A stretch of 64,000 nucleotides of DNA from Lutraria lutraria. Lineage: Eukaryota; Mollusca; Bivalvia; Venerida; Mactridae. Shown here in pieces: positions 58,901 through 64,000 of this stretch (the first letter of the stretch is position 1; each line of letters starts with the position of its first letter). The DNA lies in the NCBI GenBank assembly GCA_964023205.1, contig OZ026833.1:8396138-8460137 (forward strand), read 5' to 3'. The translations under genes were made by a program, and so were the position numbers. The notes below the pieces were generated by a model. That model saw only the letters and a list, made by a program, of their open reading frames with translations, was not told the DNA's origin and searched no databases.

Positions 58901-61900
58901 TGATATTAGAGTACATTAATTATATTTTATTTTTTTAAACATTTACATCTTAATTGACTGTTAATGTAAAACTTGTCAGTAAAGTCTGTACCTGCTGTCT
59001 GTCTTACTTTTAATTATTTAATAGATATATACATATATGTCTAGTTTTGAGTATATTCTGTAGTTTATTTCATTATTTAAAAACTTTTATTTTTATTTTT
59101 TTTACTTTTATTTTTAGACACTCAAGTGCTACACTTTTTTATATTACTTTTTAAATGCTACTTTTATTTCATGATATTTAAATGATTTCATTTATTTCTA
59201 AAATTAATACTCTTCATTTATTTTTTGATATTCTAATGCTTATTAAGTAATATATTTTTTTTGAAGTTGAATTGATATTTATATCTTTTTGTCATATTTA
59301 CATTTTATTCTTTTATAATATTTCAGTTTATCTGGGTTGTGACATTTGTGTCTGTCGTTGTGTTACACGTGGACTATGGTATACTCCTAGGAATGCTTTT
59401 CTCCTTCTTCACTGTGGTTATAAGGACACAGAGGTACTTCATAATTCATATTTCCAAGCCTGAAAACTTCATGTTATATAAATTATTATTTACCATCATG
59501 AACATTTTTTGGCCATTTTCTTTGCTTTTGAAAATATTTGTATTCAACATATAAATATATTTTCCCCAGGATTTCCACGGAATTTTTAATGTCACCATGC
59601 ATGTTTATGGTAGATCTTAATTTGGTAGGATAGTTTTAATATAATTTGATTGTTTTTTATTTTCATTTAGGGCTAAGGCAGAAAATCTCGAGAAGATTAA
59701 TGAAGTCCATCTTTATGAAGACAGCTCAAAATACAGCATGGTAGGTATCTTGTTTTCTGCTGGACTGAATGATAAAAAGTTCTTAGAGACCGATAAGAAA
59801 TGCAATGTTTCCATTGGTCAACTTTAAAGGCTTGATCAGAATTGTCCAATCAGAATTGTCCAATCAGAATTGTCCAATTAGAATTGTCCAATCAGAATTG
59901 TCCAATTAGAATTGTCCAATCAGGATTGTCTAGTCAGAATTGTCCAATCAGGATTGTCCATAAAGAATTGACCAAATTAGAATTGTCCAGTCAGAATTGT
60001 CAATCAGGATTTCCTATATTCAAATGCATCAATTTCAAAATGTCAAGGAATTTGAATGATCAAAACTTTTTTGTTGCAAAAAGTCGAATTATGAACAATC
60101 AGTTTGTCCTAATTTTTGAACATACAGAAAGAATAAGTGACTTGTTTTCTCTGTATGAGAATCTCAGCACATTTAATGCCTTATGTTGTCCAAATTTCAA
60201 ATGTAATGCAGACAAAAAATGAGGACAAACTGTTATTATTAATACTTCAGAAAAAGAAAACATAAACAATTGTCTCATCATTCCAAAACATTAATTAACT
60301 CTTTTGATGGCAAAGTTGACCATGAAAATACTTAATGGTAATTAGTGAAGACAGAATTCAGATATATGTTAGTACACAAGTAATTATATTGAGAATGTGG
60401 CTATTTATCATGTTTTATATATTAACAATATAATGTAGAAATTGATGAGTTTGTGAATGAACCATAACCCCCTGTATTTGACAGAGTCTATAATGTCCCA
60501 CATTAACTTAACATTACTTGTTTTAACACTATAAAGTAGGAAAATAAATTGTCCAACGACTACTGAAATACTTTGAAAAAATTGTACAGCACATTGTATT
60601 TTTTCTTCAGACACAATCTGCATCCGGTGTAAAAGTGATTGGTTTTAACTCTCCAATATATTATGCTAATGGAAGTCTCTTTGTAAAAGATGTCTATCAT
60701 GTATCTGGAGTGCTGCCAGAAAAACGTAAGAAACAACTGAAGAAGTTGAAGAAGACACAGGCAAATCAGTTGATGGACAGTAGAAATGTGAGTGTTTTAA
60801 ATTTCTTGTTGTTGTTGATATATTCAGCTAAATCTGTGTAAGTGGCCACCTCTCACTAAAAACCATCCTGTGAATAAATGCCACTCTTTTAAAAACTGTC
60901 ATTGCATGATTATTTACAACAAAATGATTTCCAAATAAAGGCTTAGCTTGTCTATAAAAGCCACGTCTTAATTTCTCTTAAATACATCCACTTGTGATCC
61001 TGATAATATGGTATTATATGTAAATTACATGTACATATGTATGTAAACTATTGTATAAAGTACATTAAATTTTACGGTCTCTATTTACAGCCCCTTCAAA
61101 TGGAATTCATGAAAACATGAACTTTTCTTGAACTGTTTTTGCATACTTCATGAGTATTTCATGAATAGTTCATGAAGTATGAACATCACTAGTATTTGAT
61201 GGGTGAAGTGATCTGTAAGCACATGTTAAATTAAAAAAAAACTGTTTATTTTATTTTGTGTAGAGTATCTCACCGTTAGTAAAAGAAACAAATGAACTGG
61301 GCTCCATGCAAAGTTTGGACTACAAAGCGGATGCGGTCGACACTCAGAATAAATGGAATGGCTCATCAAAACAAATGAATATCTTGAACTCGATCACTGG
61401 ACAAGATGCCCTACATCACATCATACTTGACCTTTCCAAGGTCACGTTTATTGATTCTGTTGGATCGAAAATTTTGAAACAGGTTAGTTGTGTACTTTTA
61501 TTTCAATTATTTTCAACAGATGAATAATTTTTGCCTCTGAGTGTCTTCATGCATAGTTAATTCAGAAGTGTTGACTAACATATATTAAGAGTCTTTTAAG
61601 ACAGTGTGTAAAATCAAAGTACTGAAAGTGTTCATGGAAACGAAACTTGCATAGATGGAACAGGAACTAGTTTTAGTTGTTGTTGTTTCAGATTGTTGAA
61701 GAATATCATGCCGTGAAGATTACAGTTTTACTGACCTGTGTCAATGGTAAGTTATAGACAAGAATTATTTACTATACAGTCTAGCAATTGAGCCACAGCC
61801 TCAATGTGAATAAATATCAATTTAATACAAGTTAAAGGATGACCAGAAACAAACAATTTTTTAGGCCTTAAAATATAAAAATCTGTTTATACAAGTACTT

Positions 61901-62821
61901 AGAGAAAGCTGTAATATTGTGATTCAGATCATTGTGGAATCTTGCCTCAGTTAGGATGATGCTAAAAAATGGATTTAAGCTTTGAAGTGTGTTCTGCGTT
62001 TGCATTGGTTATTAACAAATTTGATTAAAATTATTGATATAACAAATGATTTGATTGGTCAATGTTTTGTTTCTATTTATAGAGGAAGTATGGAGAGTTC
62101 TTGAAGTCACTGAATTCTTGAAGTTGTATGAAGAGAGACTGTACCTGACAGTTGACGATGCTGTTAACGATATTCGTGTACAGAAACAGATCAGGTCGGC
62201 AGCTGATATGAAAGTAAGTACCACTTATAGGCATCCAGCGATATAATCATTATATAATCAAGTTCATCATATCAGGCTGAGGTTTATAATGAATATGAAA
62301 TACTTCTGGTTACAGCAGTTTGATAGATTTCATTGTCACCTGATCAAGGCATAGGGGTTTGTAATAAATTGTTTGGCATGCAATTGGTTATGAATAAGAA
62401 ACAATATACATGCAGTGCTACCTCTCCAAAGCAACACCCTTTGGGAGTAGCAAAACTACATTGTTGTTGAGAAGTTGTTGCTCTAGAGAGGTCAAATTAA
62501 TAGTTAAAGCATGCAGTGGGCAAATAAATTATGCTGTTGTTGAAGTGAGGTTGTTGTTCAAGTAGAGAGGCTGCACTGTTCTGTCAAATCTGCCACTTCC
62601 AAATAAAGGTTACTTATTCATTTAAAAACTGCATGGAATGTCTAGAGACAAATGACCTCTGAATAATGTCTGCCAGTCAATAATGTCCAAATTTTGTCTC
62701 CCGAGGGTGGCCTTTGTTTGAAGGTTTGGTTGTATATTGTACAATTTCATATGGCCAAATGATTATTGAACATTCTATTACTGACCTCTTTGCTTTATGT
62801 TAGGTCTTTGCTTTGCATTAA
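49927..62821 (+). CDS. SLC26A5/A6-like anion transporter
   Basis: Multi-pass anion exchanger or channel of the SulP/SLC26 family. Eighteen phase-matched exons: 49927-49949, 51369-51506, 52588-52829, 53587-53697, 53942-54162, 54741-54905, 55953-56108, 56450-56532, 57301-57448, 57615-57728, 58221-58298, 58654-58749, 59327-59433, 59671-59740, 60611-60787, 61264-61482, 61692-61746 and 62083-62213. They give 778 residues; a tiny exon (62804-62821, VFALH and stop) would finish it but is uncertain. An N-terminal cytosolic region is followed by the transport core ([40 protein letters not shown]) with TM10 [14 protein letters not shown], where S454/R455 align with prestin's anion-site Ser/Arg. A STAS domain follows ([19 protein letters not shown]; a Lys-rich insert; [19 protein letters not shown]). 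NTTDA and NATSA are likely glycosylation sites in an outer loop. Length and motifs fit animal A5/A6; prestin-type versus exchanger function cannot be decided here. Confidence 0.93.
50995..51077. repeat. Palindromic element 'cgcaacagtgtcgtaact', copy 2
   Basis: Arms 'gggttcaacgcaacagtgtc' and 'gacactgttgcgctgagccc' around 'gtaactcatattgaaata', a better palindrome than copy 1. In SLC26 intron 1. Confidence 0.75.
53380..53515 (-). mobile_element. Minus-strand tRNA-like SINE fragment
   Basis: The minus strand has A-box-like 'ccgtggtcgagtgggcaatg' and a 'gacaggtcatatcctcc' body. The B box is worn. SLC26 intron 3. Confidence 0.4.
55590..55875 (+). repeat. G-rich degenerate minisatellite
   Basis: About ten units of roughly 20 to 36 bp built from 'aatggggtaggtagggg' and 'aattttat'. 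It ends about 80 bp before the SLC26 exon at 55953. The plus (transcript) strand carries repeated GGGG/GGTAGG runs. Confidence 0.85.
56208..56356. mobile_element. MITE family A
   Basis: 'agtcaaacctgtgaacaaag' and 'gttcacaggtttgactg' are near-perfect inverted ends; SLC26 intron. Confidence 0.8.
57088..57240. mobile_element. MITE family A
   Basis: The right end is intact ('tctacaggtttgactgta'); the left has drifted ('aaataaggtccactctagga'). It ends about 60 bp before the SLC26 exon at 57301. Confidence 0.7.
57998..58171. mobile_element. MITE family A
   Basis: 'cagtcaatcctataatgtaa' and 'tttacaggtttgaatgta' ends; it lies 50 bp before the SLC26 exon at 58221. Confidence 0.7.
59838..60012 (+). 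repeat. 14-bp tandem repeat AATTGTCCAATCAG
   Basis: About twelve units with T/C and indel variants, in the SLC26 intron between 59740 and 60611. Each unit holds CCAAT and its ATTG complement. Confidence 0.9.
60827..60985. mobile_element. MITE family A, worn copy
   Basis: 'cagctaaatctgtgtaagtg', 'gccacctctcactaaa', 'cttgtctataaaagccac'; it begins 40 bp after the 60787 splice donor. Confidence 0.55.
62413..62582. mobile_element. MITE family B
   Basis: 'cagtgctacctctccaaagc' and 'agagaggctgcactg' ends, with 'gctctagagaggtcaaatta' inside. Confidence 0.75.
62583..62738. mobile_element. MITE family A, abutting family B
   Basis: 'ctgtcaaatctgccacttcc' and 'tttgaaggtttggttgta' ends. It follows the family B copy without a gap. 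Confidence 0.65.
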
Positions 62822-64000
62822 AAAAGGTTTAGCGTTACAAGAACATTATCAAATTGATATTGCTGTTGGCTTCTTTATTAAGAAACAGGTCTTAATTCAT
62901 ATGAATACACACAATATGGTGGACGGTATTAAATATATGCATGACTTACATGATAAATTGTAATAATGTTTTTTTCTGGAATTGATGCCAAATTGCCTTG
63001 AAATGCATTTAGATATATTTAAAGTCATTCTTGCAAAACTGTTTGTTAGCATTACTCACATATGGACCCCTTAATTATTCCCATTTAAAGGCATTCATCA
63101 CCTTTTTAGATTAATAATCATTTACATGCTACATGTATTTACATGTATATAGAAATGACCTACATGTGTTACTTATAGCTACTGAAAGTTGTTAGTTTTA
63201 TATTGTATTTATTGTATACAAACAGTTTTTAAGATTGTCTATAAAGAATTTGTATTAAATTGATATGAATTTAAGAAAAGAAATTATTGTGGGAAATGGT
63301 TATTGCATGAACTCTATATGGTATGGTAGTTCTTTTTATGTATGTGAATAATTACCTTACTAATGATTTCAGAACAGAATTATTTCATTTGACAACATGA
63401 TTGATCCCCAGTAAGATAATTTCTAGTACCCAAACAGATTAGATTGTACTTAAATCTCAAAAATGCCCTCAAATATTGAGGTACCGGTAATCTAAATATA
63501 GATTAGAATCATCAAATATTTCAAATTTGTTACCATAGCAACAACCACAATATCCAACAAGACGGAGGATTTTTAGAGGAAATAACAATCCAGAAGCTAG
63601 AGAGGACGAGTCCTTACTGACCCTTGAGTCAGAATTGTGAGTCGTGTGGGCACTTCCTGTCCCTAACACCTCACCCCACCCACCTTCAGCTTTTCTAGTT
63701 AGAAATATATCTGTGTGCGAGACTGTAACTTCTAGTGTTTTGTCACATTCTTTTTGTTTATTTCATTTTTATTATGTTCTTTAGTGTTATTGCAAGTGGC
63801 ATTGATTTTATTTTCATTTTTCTGTATTCATCTACTTACCCAACCAACATTGAATTATTTTAGTAACCGTTAAATTATTATACAAATCAAATATGAAGAA
63901 TCCACAGAACATAAGAGTGGAAGTCATGCATTCACTCATGATGATATACTCATACTTATATATTTGCTAGAATAAGGACTTGTATACATACATAACTCCT
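62822..64000. other. 3' flank of the SLC26 gene
   Basis: A 40-codon open run (62840-62963, QIDIAVGFFIKKQVLIHMNT) lies in a frame that does not join the 62213 donor and is not recognised. No clear AATAAA near 62821. The right edge (63974 on) starts another 'ggacttgtatacatacata' hairpin-type repeat. Confidence 0.4.

Noticed and set aside
62766..62963. Terminal exon of the SLC26 gene in the frame ending HDLHDKL
   Set aside because: Its phase does not fit the donor at 62213 and no SLC26 C-terminal similarity is visible.

Overview
This is AT-rich animal nuclear DNA with intron-rich genes. The intron structure, molluscan-looking tRNA-derived SINEs (tails like 'cgttaaac'), many short palindromic DNA transposons and the gene set (AGA, MRPL22, a BRICHOS protein, an SLC26A5/A6-type transporter) suggest a lophotrochozoan, most likely a mollusc. 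The species cannot be fixed from the sequence alone. No viral, bacterial or organellar genes were recognised.

Layout. (1) 1-1430: the 5' two coding exons of aspartylglucosaminidase (AGA) on the minus strand, running off the left edge; exon 2 has a one-base frameshift. (2) 1.6-9.3 kb: MRPL22 (uL22m) on the plus strand, divergent from AGA, with a 36-bp minisatellite and several SINEs in its introns. (3) 11.5-12.8 kb: a GC-rich hairpin with 32-nt arms, one exon that may belong to an NPY/NPF-type neuropeptide precursor, and a block of SINE, MITE and dead Tc1-like transposase. (4) 14.58-20.85 kb: a complete six-exon type II membrane protein with a BRICHOS domain; its last exon encodes a basic/poly-Ile/two-cysteine tail after a multibasic site, laid out like annelid BRICHOS antimicrobial peptide precursors. 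(5) 21-49.9 kb: a gene-poor desert of MITEs, SINEs, minisatellites and one possible small gene (26.4 kb). It also holds a tandem pair of hammerhead-ribozyme motifs spaced 151 bp (42.0-42.2 kb), which looks like a metazoan retrozyme. (6) 49.93-62.8 kb: a nearly full-length, at least 18-exon SLC26A5/A6-like anion transporter (SulP transport domain plus STAS domain).

The genes do not form one pathway. AGA is lysosomal, MRPL22 is mitochondrial, the BRICHOS protein is secretory and the SLC26 protein acts at the plasma membrane. The shared theme is heavy colonisation by two Tc1/mariner-like MITE families: A, with ends CAGTCAAACCTGTG, about 14 copies; and B, with ends CAGTGCAACCTC, about 6 copies. 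They sit in most introns, and one copy supplies the first AATAAA after MRPL22. Exon calls rest on homology recognised by eye, splice consensus and exact phase agreement; no database search was run.
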